A program made the position numbers and the translations under genes. From NCBI RefSeq assembly GCF_002804025.1, contig NZ_CP024969.1, positions 620,001 through 684,000 on the forward strand: a stretch of 64,000 bases of DNA, written 5' to 3'. Below the pieces are notes generated by a model, which was given only the letters and a program-made list of their open reading frames with translations, was not told the DNA's origin and made no database searches. Source of the stretch: Mesoplasma tabanidae (GTDB lineage Bacteria > Bacillota_I > Bacilli_A > Mycoplasmatales > Mycoplasmataceae). Positions 44,900 to 55,893 of this stretch are shown piece after piece (the first letter of the stretch is position 1; each line of letters opens with the position of its first letter).

Positions 44900-44976
44900 T
44901 GGTGCCCACGAGAAGGCTCGAACTTCCGACCTCACGCTTAGAAGGCGCGTGCTCTATCCAACTGAGCTACATGGGC
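44900..44976 (-). tRNA. tRNA-Arg (TCT)
   Basis: Acceptor GCCCATG/CGTGGGC, anticodon loop CTTCTAA gives TCT, encoded CCA. It reads AGA/AGG, the main Arg codons of this AT-rich genome. Isolated, with its own terminator. Confidence 0.96.
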
Positions 44977-45061
44977 AATTAATAATTACATATATAAATA
45001 TAACATAAATATTAATAAATTTAAAAGTAATTTTACAAAAGATTTAATATTTAAACAAAAA

Positions 45062-45093
45062 ATAAATAAAAAAACTACTTTAATTTAGTAGTT
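45062..45093 (-). terminator. Intrinsic terminator of the DEAD-box helicase gene
   Basis: Stem AACTAC/GTAGTT, 9-nt loop, T7 on the minus strand, 17 nt after the stop. Confidence 0.8.
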
Positions 45094-45109
45094 CTGTTTA
45101 TTTAAATTA

Positions 45110-47059
45110 TTATCATTTATTTTTTGGTTTTCTTGATGAAACATTAGATGAAGAATTTCTTCTACTACGAGTTCCAGATCCTTTATTTTCTCTTGGACCT
45201 GAATGTACTCATTCACCACGACCTGAGCTTCTTCTATCTCTTCTTTCGTCTCTTCCACGGTTTGAATCTGATCCGCCTTTTTTATCATTAAAAGAATCTG
45301 GTCTTTTGTCTTTACCAGTTACTCTTTCTCAACGACCTGAATCTTGTTGTGAGTAGTCAGTTTTAACATCTCATGAAGAATGTCTAGTTCCTTCATATTT
45401 TTTATTTTCTCTGTCTGCACGACCTGAATCTCTTTTTTCGTCTCTACCACGTTTTGAATTTCTGTCTCCGCGACCTAAACTTCTTCTATCATCACGACCA
45501 GGTCCGCGGTTTGAATCTCTTCTGTCTCCACGATCACGACCACGGTTTGCATCTCTTCTATCATTTTCAAAATTGTTTGATCTGTTTTCTTGATTTTCAT
45601 TTCCTGAATAATCGTCTACTAATGATAAAGCTTTTTTAGCAACTTCTTTTTCTTCTGGTGATAATGATAACATTCTTTCTTCTCATGATTGTGAAGTTCA
45701 AGCGCTTCTAGCATTATCAATTCTTTCACTTGTTCTTCTTCTTTCACCACGACCAAAATCTCTTCTATCATTGTGACCAGCATTTCTTCTGTCATCACGA
45801 CCACGACCTGAATCTCTTCTATCTCCACGACCTGAACTTCTTCTGTCATCACGGTTTGAATCTCTTCTATCTCCACGACCTGAGTTTCTTCTGTCATCAC
45901 GACCACGACCAGAATTTCCTCTTCCTTCTTGTTTTTCAACTTGACCATATTCAGAAATTTGCATTTCATCAATAATTAATTTAAAGTTTTTTTCTATACC
46001 TTTAATTTGTCTTAAAACATTTTGATTTTGTACAAAAGTTATTGAATCTCCTTTTGTATTATTTCTTCCTGTTCTTCCAATTCTATGAACAAAATGTTCG
46101 TCTTCCATTGATACATCATAGTTAATTACATAATCAACACCAGTAATATCGATTCCACGTGCAACAACATCAGTTGCAACTAAAACTGAAATTTCATTGT
46201 TTCTAAATTTTGCTATTGCTCTTGATCTTTGTGATTGTCTTTTGTCTCCATTAATAACTATTGCTCTAATTCCAGCAGCTTCTAAGTTATCTGCAATTTT
46301 ATCAGTATGATTTTTTGTGTTTGAGAAAATTATTGCTCTTTTAGGTTGATGTTTTTCAAAAACTTTAACAATTAAATCTTCTTTACTATAACCTTTTGTA
46401 AAAATAAAAGTATTTGTAATATTCGCGTTTACTTCAATTTGATTTTCAATTTCAATTACATCATATTGATTCATATAATCATTAGCTATTTGCATTACCT
46501 TTGGTGATGTTGTTGCTGAGAATAAACCAATTTGAACATCAGGTGAAACTCTTTCAAATAATGCATCAATTTCACTTTTGAATCCCATTTTTAGCATTTC
46601 ATCAGCTTCATCTAAAATGATTGTTTTAACATCTTCTAATTTTAAAGTTTTTCTGTTTAAGTGATCATTCACTCTTCCTGGAGTTCCCACAACAATTTGT
46701 GCATCTCTTAATCTTTTAATTTGATCACGCATGTCAGCTCCACCAATCAATGGAGCTATTACTAAGTTTTCGATTCTAGAACCAAATATTCTAATTTGAT
46801 TAACAATTTGCATCGCTAGTTCTCTTGTTGGTGCCATAATTACGGCTTGAACCCTTCTTTTATTTGGTTCAATTTTTTCTAAAATTGGTAATACGAATGA
46901 GGCTGTTTTTCCTGTACCAGTACTTGATTTACCAAAAATGTTTTTTCCTTCTAGGAAAAGTGGTATCGCTCTTGCTTGAATCTCTGTTGCTTCATTAAAC
47001 TTAGCTTTTTCCAGTGCGATCAATATTTTATCGCTTAGTTGTAATTCTTTAAATGTCAT
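45110..47059 (-). CDS. DEAD-box RNA helicase with long R/G/D/S-rich tail
   Basis: 649 residues. The helicase core (about 1-380) has the Q motif, motif I GKSSTGTGKT, Ia APTRELA, Ib GTPGR, II LDEADEML, III FSATT, and VI HRIGRTGR, as in CsdA/CshA. From about residue 385 the chain becomes low complexity: about 70 residues of DRRDSGRGD-like repeats, a 30-residue ordered helical insert (WEERMLSLSPEEKEVAKKALSLVDDY, near 460-490), then about 160 more residues of RGRDRRDSNRG-type repeat. The tail should bind RNA non-specifically and may phase-separate. Likely role: mRNA turnover and ribosome assembly. Confidence 0.93.
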
Positions 47060-47123
47060 TTTCTATCCTTTTTCTATACTCAGGATCAAAAAATAATCAT
47101 TTTAAATCACAAGTCATTTATAT

Positions 47124-47129
47124 ATTATA
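47124..47129 (-). promoter_or_regulatory. Extended -10 promoter of the helicase gene
   Basis: TATAAT preceded by TGC (TGNTATAAT), 65 nt upstream of the start, between the upstream terminator and the gene. Confidence 0.6.
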
Positions 47130-47164
47130 GCATAGTTGTTTGTAATTAAAAAAATAATTTTAAT

Positions 47165-47190
47165 TTAAAAAAGTAGTCAAATAACTACTT
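47165..47190 (-). terminator. Intrinsic terminator of the second PTS-GH32 operon
   Basis: Stem AAGTAGT/AACTACTT with a 5-nt loop and minus-strand T tract, 9 nt after the stop. Confidence 0.83.
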
Positions 47191-47198
47191 GTTTATTA

Positions 47199-48638
47199 TT
47201 ATTTTAATTTCATTTCTTTTACTTCAGATAAAGTAATTTCATGTTCTTTGTCAAACTTAATTCTATTGAAATCTTTTACGAAAAATCTTGAAGTAAAAAT
47301 TGTCTCATAATTATCAGCAAATACTTCAATTGATGAAGAATCAATAAATATTTCAATTTTTTGATTTTTTAATTTTCTTATTGCTTTTCTTGGTGATTCA
47401 AAATCTCAATCAACTTTAGATGTTTGATTTGTTCTGTCTAAAATTATTTCATTATCAGTAAAAATTATTTCAATAAATTCATTTTCATTATTTAAAATTT
47501 TAATATTTATATTATCTTTTAAATCAAATTCTAAGTGTATTGCTTTATTTACATTAAACTGATTAGTTAATTTTTTAATTGTATTTGTTAGCACATTCTT
47601 TTTGAATTCTGAATAAGGTTTTTGAACTAAATTTTCTTTTGCTCAACTTAACTCTCTTGGTATAGTTAACATTGAATGTCATGAGTATTGATCAGTTGGA
47701 TATTGAACATCAACAGCTCCTAGTCAACCTATCATTAATAATTTTTCATCAACTCAATAAGTTTGAGGTGCATAAAAATCATGCCCAAAATCCATTGTTT
47801 TTAAAATTGATTTTTCATTTAATTTATTGTTCTCAAAATCTAGATTATCTAACTTAGTATAAACAACATTTCTTGAACTATTTAGTTCATAAGGATTTTT
47901 TTCATTAAATCAACCTTCTGATGATTGCATGAATAATATTTTGCCTTCTAAATAATCTAAGTTAGGGCATTCTCACATGTATCCATATGTTTCATTTAAG
48001 GAAGGTTTTAAAATTCTGTCAAAAGTGTATTTTTCCATATCATCTGTTTTATAAAAAACTAATCCACCTAACATATCGTCTTTGCACTGTGCACCAATGA
48101 TCATATATTTGTTATTTTTGTATTCAAATATTTTTGGATCTCTCACATGTGGTGTAAATAAATTTTTGTCATGTTTAACAACAACTCTTTTATTTACAAT
48201 TTGTTCATCAATAAAATCAGCTTTAATTTGAACTTCTTCAATCATTTCACCGTTTTCTTCAATATTACCAGTGTAATAAATTTTTACACCGTCTTTCTCT
48301 TTGAAAGCTGAACCAGAAAATGCACCTGTTTTTTCGCATTCTTCTGTTGGAATAATTGATACTCCTAAGTCATCATAATTAATAAAATCTTTAGTTTTGA
48401 CTAATCTTCAGTGTTTCATACCATGGTATGGTTGAACTGGTGATCATTGATAATTAATATAATGTTCTCCGTCTATATACACAAGACCATTCGGATCATT
48501 TAATAAACCATTTGGTGGTGCTATATGATAAGTTGGTCTATAATATTTGTCATTTGCTACTAACTCATTTGCTTTACAAATATCTTCTTTTTTATGTTCT
48601 GTTATTAAGTTTAATATTGTTTTTTTATTTAGTTTCAT
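47199..48638 (-). CDS. GH32 beta-fructosidase (sucrose-6-phosphate hydrolase-like), second copy
   Basis: 479 residues. Nucleophile in GLLNDPNGLVY (Asp48), stabiliser in HVRDPKIF, acid/base in YMWECPNLDY, and a C-terminal beta-sandwich (IEIFIDSSSIEVFADNYETIF). It keeps the standard PPNGLLNDPNG start, unlike the scrB copy (YSGSTNDPNG), so the two are diverged paralogues or of separate origin. It is coupled to the PTS permease upstream (1-nt gap). The substrate is a phosphorylated fructoside, sucrose-6-P by default. Confidence 0.88.
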
Positions 48639-48639
48639 A

Positions 48640-50208
48640 TTATTTTACCGAAAAATCTCTTTCTAAAACTTTGTTGCTCATTTCTTTAAATACTTTTAAC
48701 TTTGATAATCCTATAGTTGCAAAGAATGTTGTTATAAATGTTGCTAAAATAGCAATAGCCATTCATAAATAAGGGCCTCCTGCAATAGTGTTAACATTAA
48801 AATTATTTAATATTTCTTTATCAGTTGTTATTGATAAAAAAATTAATAAAGATGCGTTACCATTTGTGCATATAACTCCAGCAAATGTTGTAATAATAAT
48901 ACCTACAGTAGCTCCAATACTTGCTGCTATTACTGGATAAATAAATTTAAGTCCTACACCAAATAATGCAGGTTCTGTTGAACCACTAACATATGCTAAT
49001 GAATAAGATGGAATCGCTGTTCTTTTCAGTTCTTTATTGTGTCTGTTAATTAGCGAAACAGCTAGGATTGATGTTGCAACTGCAATATTTAGTTGAGTAA
49101 ACAAAGGCATCATTGTTGTTCCACCAAAATTTGTAAATTGTTGTAAATTAATAACAACAAGAACTTGAATTAAACCTGTTATGACTAACCAGGGTAAGGC
49201 TAATCCTAAAATTGGATTAAATATATATTTAGCAATGTTGTTTGTTGTTGCTCAAACAATACCTACATTCATTCCGTATGTTAATAACAATCCAACTGGT
49301 GCTATTAATAATAGAGCTATAAAAAATGTTGAAATTGTAATCATTGGAATTGCAATCATTTCTTTAAAAACAGGAATATCAAATTTATTTGCAAATCTTT
49401 CAATATATACTGCTAAAAAACTAACTCCTACAATTGGTAATATTTGACCCTCAAATGAAATTTTTCATGGATAACCAGTCTTAATAAATGAAACAGTTTC
49501 ATCTCAATTAAATAAACCTCCGTGCTTTCCATCCATTATTGAGTTAGTTGTCAATAAACCATGAAAACATAAAACTACTCCAATAGATATACCAATTGCT
49601 TGACTCCCTTTCATCAATTTAAATATTGATCAAGGAATCATAATAGAAAAAGCTAAAACTAAACTATCAGATAATGTTCTAAACATAAGTCCTATAGCTG
49701 CTGCAACTTTTCCTGTGCTAGCTATAGTTCCTGCAGCTATTTTTAATTCATCATTCCCCTCAGTGTTAAAGCCAAAGTTAATTCCATTAAACACATTTGA
49801 TAATGTTGCTACAATAGCCATTGTTATAAGCAAAGGAATTAATGGTTTAACAATTATTGCTATACCATCTGTGAAAGCTTTAAAAAAGCTTTCTGACTTG
49901 TTAACTCTTACTTCAAAGTCATTGGGCACTTCATCATAAGAAATTTTTAAAGCCTTTAATAAGTTTAAGAAAACTTGCTCAATATTCTTGTTAATGATTA
50001 ATTGGACATAATCTTCTTTTAATAATGTTTTTACAAAAATTATAGAACTTTTAAGCTTGCTTAAGTCTAGTTTTGACTTGTCAATAACCTTAATTCTAAT
50101 TCTTGTTGAACATCTATTAATTAATTCGATGTTTTTTATTCCACCTACAGCTTCTCTTACTTTTTTGCATTCATCATAAAAGTGACTGTTAATTTTTACA
50201 TGTCTCAT
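48640..50208 (-). CDS. PTS permease, EIIBC, sucrose-like, second system
   Basis: 522 residues. The IIB phosphocysteine is in INRCSTRIRIKV (Cys33), in place of the HCxTRLR of the other three permeases. IIC has VKPLIPLLITMAIVATLSN and YVSGSTEPALFGVGLKFIYP. There is no IIA domain. It forms an operon with the second GH32 gene, has no regulator next to it, and diverges most from the other permeases, so its substrate may be a different fructoside. Confidence 0.85.
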
Positions 50209-50227
50209 TTTTTTAAACCTTTCAAAT

Positions 50228-50282
50228 AATAATAATTTCTATTAATTGATTTCATTTTAGAAATTATTCTAATTACATTATA
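50228..50282 (-). promoter_or_regulatory. Promoter and inverted repeat upstream of the second PTS-GH32 operon
   Basis: TATAAT at 50277-50282 (minus strand), followed by an inverted repeat AATAATTTCT/AGAAATTATT with an 18-nt spacer (about 50230-50265). The repeat would lie in the transcribed leader and could be an operator or an RNA hairpin. Otherwise nothing is seen in 50209-50350. Confidence 0.45.
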
Positions 50283-50349
50283 AGTTAATTTTTGTTTGTA
50301 TTTTCACACTTAAAGTAGAAACCTATAATTATAAGTTAGCTTAAATTTA

Positions 50350-50378
50350 TAAATAAAAAAGTAGCCTTTGGCTACTTA
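50350..50378 (-). terminator. Intrinsic terminator of the nrd operon
   Basis: Stem AAGTAGCC/GGCTACTT with a 3-nt loop and minus-strand T tract, 11 nt after the nrdE stop. Confidence 0.87.
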
Positions 50379-50388
50379 AGTTATTGTT

Positions 50389-52554
50389 TTAAATTACGCA
50401 TGCATCACATTCATAGTTTTCACTATCTTCTAATACTTCTTGTCTTACACGTACGTAGTAGATTGATGCACATTTTTTCTTAAATGCATGAATATATGCT
50501 TTATTTAAGTCACGAGTTGTAACTTGGTCTGTCATAAATAATGTCAATGAAATAGCTTGATCAACGTGTTGTTGAGCCGCTGCAACAATATCAATAATTG
50601 GCATTGGTCCAACTTCATATGCACCTAAAGCATAGTAAGCCATATTGTCAAAATTAATGTTGTAAGCAGGAACATAAATTCTACCTAATTTTCCTTCTTT
50701 ACGTACTTCAATTGGTGCTACAACTGGTTGTAAACTTGGAGTACATGAAGATAAGTAACTAATTGATCCTGTAGGAGCAACAGCCATTAAGTGTGAATTT
50801 GCGATTCCATCTTTTTTAATTAATTCAACTAATTCAATTCAATCTTGTTGAGTTGGAATAGTTACATTATATTGAGCAAATAATTCTCTAACTCTTTGTG
50901 TTTCAGGAGTTCATTTGTCTTGTGCACATTTAGTATATTTATTAAATCAACTTCCATCAGCAAATTGTGATGTTTCAAATCCATCAAATGTACCATATTG
51001 TAAAGCTAATTTATGTGATGCTTTAAATGCATTGTATGCCATTGCATAGAAAAACATATTTGTGAAATCAACAGCTTCAATTGAGTTATATCAAATAAAG
51101 TTTGTCGCTAAGAAACCATGTAAGTTCATTGCTCCTAAACCAACAGCGTGATTTTTTTTGTTACCTTGTTGAATTGATGGTGCACTACTTAAATCACTTG
51201 TTCGTGAAACTAAATCTAAAGCATTAATTGAATGTTCAATAACTTCTGCAAATTCAGCTCCACTTTCCATTACTTTAGCAATGTTAAGACTTCCTAAATT
51301 ACAACAAATATCATCTCCCATTGTTTTGAAACTTAAATCATCATTAAACGTACTTGGTGTTGAAACTTGTGCAATTTCACTACATAAGTTACTCATAACA
51401 ATTCTTCCAGTCGCAGCATGAGCATTATTATTGTTTACAGTATCGTCAAATAAAATGTATGGATATCCACTTTCAAAATGTAATTCTGCAACAGTTAAAA
51501 AGAACTTTCTTGCATTAATATAAGTTTTTTTAATGTTTGGGTTTTTAACTAAATTCTCATACTCTTGAGTGATTGATATATCTGACATTGCTTTTCCATA
51601 TTCTCTTTCAACATCATAAGGACTGAATAAAGCCATTTCCTCATTTTTTTGAGCTAATTCAAAAGTAACATCTGGGATAACTAATCCTAAAGATAAAGAT
51701 TTGATACGAATTTTTTCATCAGCGTTTTCTCTTTTAGTGTCTAAGAAAGACATAACATCAGGGTGATGAGCATTTAAATAAACAGCTCCTGCCCCTTGTC
51801 TTTGACCTAATTGATTAGCATATGAGAATGAATCTTCTAATATTTTCATAACTGGAATAACACCAGTTGCTTGATTTGCAATATGTTTAATTGGTGCACC
51901 TAATTCACGTAAGTTAGTTAAACATAAAGCAACCCCACCACCACGCTTTGATAATTGTAATGATGTTGTAACTGCACGACAAATTGATTCCATGTTATCT
52001 TCTACTCTTAATAAATAACATGAAACATATTCTCCACGTTGTTTTTTACCAGCATTTAAGAATGTTGGTGTAGCTGGTTGAAATCTACCTAGCATTAATT
52101 GTCTTAGCGTTTTTGTTGCAGAATCAAAATTACCATTTCCTAAAAATAAAGCATTCATAACAGCTCTATCTTCAAAGTTTTCTAAGTATTCTTGACCATC
52201 AAATGTTTTTAAACCATATGAATTGTAAAATTTCATAGCTCCCATAAAACTTGGAAATTCACGTTTAAATCCATAAGCAATATCAGTAATTTCTTCAATT
52301 TGTTGAATAGTATACTTATTAATTACTTCTTCTTCGTAGTATCCATTAGAAACTAAATATTCAATTCTTTCTTTAACTGAATCAAACTTTACAAATCTAG
52401 GTTCAACATGATGTTTTAAATAGGCTTTTGCAGCTTCCACATCTAATTTGAAATTATCTGATCCAGCTGCTAATATTTTAGCTCTGGCATTTAAAGTAAC
52501 ATATTCATCACTTTCATCTGTACCAGATAATGTATTTATTTTTTTATCTTCCAT
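50389..52554 (-). CDS. nrdE: Ribonucleotide reductase class Ib-type large subunit NrdE
   Basis: Catalytic R1 subunit that reduces ribonucleoside diphosphates. The 721-residue frame has [25 protein letters not shown] (an active-site Cys), [34 protein letters not shown] (active-site Cys), [19 protein letters not shown], and the C-terminal redox pair in YECDACVI. Like NrdE it lacks the long N-terminal ATP cone. Length matches (about 700-720). It overlaps nrdI by 11 nt and must work with the unusual NrdF encoded at the front of the operon. Confidence 0.97.
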
Positions 52555-53011
52555 TTTTATTTCCTCAAAAGTCTTTCAATATTTTATTAATTTTTTCTAC
52601 ATCGTTTTGAGTTCCTAATAATTCAAATTGATATAACAATGGCACATTAAGTTTTTTTGAAAGAATTGGTCCTGCCATTGCAAAAGTATTACCAAAATTA
52701 GTATTACCTGAAGCAATCACACCTCTACAAAAGTTTCTGTTTTTTTCATTGTTTAAAAATTTAATTACTTGTTTTGGAACTGCTCCTGAAGTAAATTCTC
52801 CACCACCACTATATGTTGGAGTTATCAATACATAATCAGAATCAGCATTAATTTCTTCTTCTAATTCGTATGGTATTCTTGAATTTTTAACACCTAGTTT
52901 TTGAATAAATCTATGTGTATTATTTGAAATTGATGAGAAGTAAACAACATGTACTTCTCCTTTAGGCTTGACAATCTCTTCGCCTGAAACTAATTTAATA
53001 TCATCATGCAT
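52544..53011 (-). CDS. nrdI: Flavodoxin-like NrdI
   Basis: FMN protein that supplies the oxidant (superoxide) for NrdF activation. 155 residues with [19 protein letters not shown] (FMN phosphate loop), [11 protein letters not shown] and [20 protein letters not shown]. The frame passes a TGA (Trp) and ends WGNKNGR. In metal-free class Ie enzymes NrdI is still needed, to turn the radical Tyr into DOPA. Start ATG at 53011, 3 nt after nrdF. Confidence 0.95.
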
Positions 53012-53014
53012 TTT

Positions 53015-54037
53015 TTAGAACTCCCAGTCGTCATCTTCTGTTTCTTCTGAAACACCCATAATATATGATGAACCATTCCCTGAAAAGAAATCATGGTTTT
53101 CATCTGCTCTTGCTGATAGTTGTGTGAATATTTCTGGTTCAATTCTAGTTTCTTCTTCTGTAAAAGGTGAATCATATCCTAAATTTTGTAAAAATTTACC
53201 TGCATTATATACACTAAATCTAACTGCATCATCGGCTAATCCAAAACCATCATATAATTCTTTTAAATAAGCAGTTTCTAAGTCAATTAGTTCGTATAGC
53301 AATTTAAATACAAAGTCTTTCATTTCAGCTTGTTTTTCTGGTGAAAGCTTGGCAACTTTCTTTTGATATTTATATCCACTGTAATAGTTGTGAATAACTT
53401 TATCTCTTAAAATTAATCTAATAATATCTGAAGTATTTGGCAATTTACCTCTAGCTGATAAGTAAAAAGGCAAGTAGAAACCTCCATATAATAAGAAACC
53501 TGGCATTAAAGCTGCAGCAACTTTTGATTTTAACGGATCATCGTTTACATAATAAGGAATTAATGCTTTTGCTCTTTCTTGTAATGTTTCTGCATTAATA
53601 ACTCATTCATGAGCTTCTTCGATTTGTTCACTTGAACATAATGTCGAGAAAATTGAACCATATGATCTAGCATGAACAGCAACCATAAATGCAAAGTTTG
53701 TATAAATAACTTGTTCGTGATCTGTTAATGAATTAGGAACTTGTGCAACATCTCCAACAGTTGCTTGAATTGTATCTAATAAAGTTAACCCTGTAAAAGT
53801 TCTTGTAATTAATTCTTGTCACTCAGGTGTCAATGTTCTTCAAGATGTTAAATCATTTGAAACTGGAATTTTTTCAGGTAACCAGAAGTTTTGTGTAATT
53901 CTATTTCAAACCTCTAAATCTTTTTCGTCATTTACTACATTTCAGTTTACTGAACGCATTTTACCTTTAAATCCTTGTTGCGCGTACTCAATAGGCGAAA
54001 CAGATTCATTATAGTATTGATTTTTTATTTTAGCCAT
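53015..54037 (-). CDS. nrdF: Ribonucleotide reductase radical subunit NrdF, metal-free class Ie (VPK) variant
   Basis: R2 subunit of 340 residues. Usual class Ib ligands are Asp, Glu, His, Glu, Glu and His. Here Asp88 (LTLLDTIQ), His122 (VAVHARSY) and His216 (RDKVIHNYY) are kept, but the three glutamates are replaced: Val119 (FMVAVH, normally FMEAVH), Pro179 (LMPGFLLY, normally LESFLFY) and Lys213 (RDKVIH, normally RDEAVH). Tyr126 is kept. This Val-Pro-Lys set is the signature of class Ie R2, which holds a DOPA radical and no metal (described in Mesoplasma florum and Mycoplasma). Ribosome binding site AAAGGAA. A 2'-dG riboswitch precedes it. Confidence 0.96.
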
Positions 54038-54109
54038 AATAATTATATTCCTTTCGTTTTTCTCTATTATAAATTCAACTAAATAAAAAAATTTCTTCCT
54101 AGTCTTTTG

Positions 54110-54220
54110 GACATAAAAAGAAACTTTAATAATTAAAGAGTGGTTTTTCACTTATAGTCTTCAAATTGGTTTGAAGGCGGGGTCAGTAGCCCATTATGCT
54201 ACCCTGTATAAGTTTCTTTT
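54110..54220 (-). promoter_or_regulatory. 2'-deoxyguanosine riboswitch with intrinsic terminator
   Basis: Purine-riboswitch fold in the nrdF leader. P1 pairs CTTATA (54207-54212) with TATAAG (54151-54156). P2 has GGGTAGC...GCTACTGACCC, with an extra bulge compared with guanine riboswitches. P3 is CTTCAAA/TTTGAAG. The aptamer is 54151-54212. Downstream is a terminator hairpin CTTTAA-TTA-TTAAAG (54124-54138) followed by TTTCTTTTT. The core matches, from memory, the M. florum 2'-dG-I riboswitch, known from the leader of its ribonucleotide reductase operon. Binding of 2'-dG, a product of the pathway, should stop transcription of nrdFIE. Confidence 0.93.
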
Positions 54221-54295
54221 ATATTCAGTTGTAAATTAATAATAATTTTTTATTTTTAAAAAATCTTAAAATTTGCTATTGTATTTATTTTTTTT

Positions 54296-55879
54296 CTATT
54301 TAAAATGTTGCAATTTATACAACACACCAATAGAATCAACAACTTTTTCTTTTTGCTTCAACTTTTTATATTGTGTTAACAATTTATTTACTTTAAATTC
54401 AATCAATTCAAGATCTTTATGTGTGTATGACATCATATTTTTTTTATAAGGACCAAAAGCAATAATATAGTATTTAAGCAATGTTTCTCATGAATATTCA
54501 AATGCTTTTGGTGTTTTTGGATCAATTGTAATAGTTAATGAAATTATTTTTAGCATTGTTGACATTTGAGAATTATAGTCAGCTATTTCTTCAAATCTAT
54601 CAACCTTATTCAGTAATTTTAAAAAGTTTTTAATATCGAGATTTATAGATTTAAATTTTACATTTTTATAATTAAATTCAAATTTTTCTTCATTTTCACT
54701 GTAAAAATGCATAGTTTGCACTATTCCAACTTTTTTAAATAAAATTAAGCAATCTCCCAATACACCATTATTTCTTTTATTTTTATTGATCATTTCCATA
54801 TAATAAGTTGAATATCTCACTCTTGCTATAAAATCAATTAATTTTTCATTTCTAAACTTTATTTTTTTAAATTCTTTAAATTTTTTAGAGTGCTTTATAG
54901 TTCAAGTTGGATTAAAGTCTTTTTGATTTATTGGAGACACACAATGAACTGTTTTAAGAGCTCCTTCAAAAGTCTTTATGTTTATCTTTCCCTGTTCTTT
55001 AGATGAACTTAAAAATAATGGTAAATATGCATAAATTGCCTCATAAATTTCTTCCCCTTCTGATATAACTGAAATATTTTTTAGATTATCCCTTAAAAAA
55101 ATTGTTGTTATCTTAGAAAGTTCATGAATCAATTTAAATTTTTGTTTAATATCAATTATATCTCAGTTGTCTTTTTTGAAGTTTAAAATAAAAGCATTCA
55201 ATTCATCTTCATTTTTTAAAAATTGAACCGTTGGTGCAAGCCATTCTTTTTCTTCTGAACTAAGTTCTCTTCCTTTTTTGTAAGCTTCAGATATATTTTT
55301 TCTTGTAAATACTTTTTTTATTTTATCTACCATATCAGCTGGTTTTAGAACATCTATCATAAGCATTGTAACTAAAAAAGGATAAACTATTGAATAGTAA
55401 TATTTATTTAGATTTTCACTTTTAAAATTTATATCATATTCAAATTTACTTGTTAAAGCACATAAACTAGCAAAAGTTCAATAATAGTTCTGATTAAGAG
55501 CTTCTGAATTAACAAAAGATGTTTTTATAATATGGTTTAAAACAAATCCTTCAATTACTTCCTTAATAAAAATTTTACTGATTTCATCTAATTCTTTAAA
55601 TTTTGATTCTATATTTTTATCTTGAAATGTAAAAATAAAAAGTTCATTATAATTTTTAATTATGTAGTTTGATATTTCACTATATTTTTCAGGTTCAATA
55701 TTAATCAATGATTCATTTTTTCACAATTGAAATTGAAATAGTGAATAATAAGTAACATCGTATATTTCATTAACTTTTTCTTTTAAATCATTATTAATTT
55801 TTTTAAAAATAGAAGATGCGTCTTTTTTAACGTATTCATCAAAATATGCTCAAAAAACTGTGTCTAAACGATTTATCAT
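54296..55879 (-). CDS. Hypothetical cytosolic protein of 527 residues
   Basis: Starts MINRLDTVFWAYFDEYVKKDASS and ends VLYKLQHFK. It is rich in Lys, Ile, Phe and Asn and strongly helical, with no signal peptide. Two hydrophobic stretches (YYSIVYPFLVTMLMIDVL and LKIISLTITID) are too short or polar to be confident membrane helices. No motif is recognised. It lies 14 nt downstream of trmFO, probably on the same transcript, and is unrelated in function to the nrd operon beyond it. Confidence 0.75.
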
Positions 55880-55893
55880 AATTTATCTTCTTT

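Noticed and set aside
45371-45960. Repetitive DNA resembling a CRISPR or satellite array
   Set aside because: Repeats are irregular in length and in frame with the helicase tail; no conserved repeat-spacer pattern and no cas genes.
45730-45975. His/Asp/Phe-rich plus-strand ORF and the Val/Glu/Thr-rich alternate minus frame (45619-45972)
   Set aside because: Both are shadow frames of the R/G/D repeat tail of the DEAD-box helicase.
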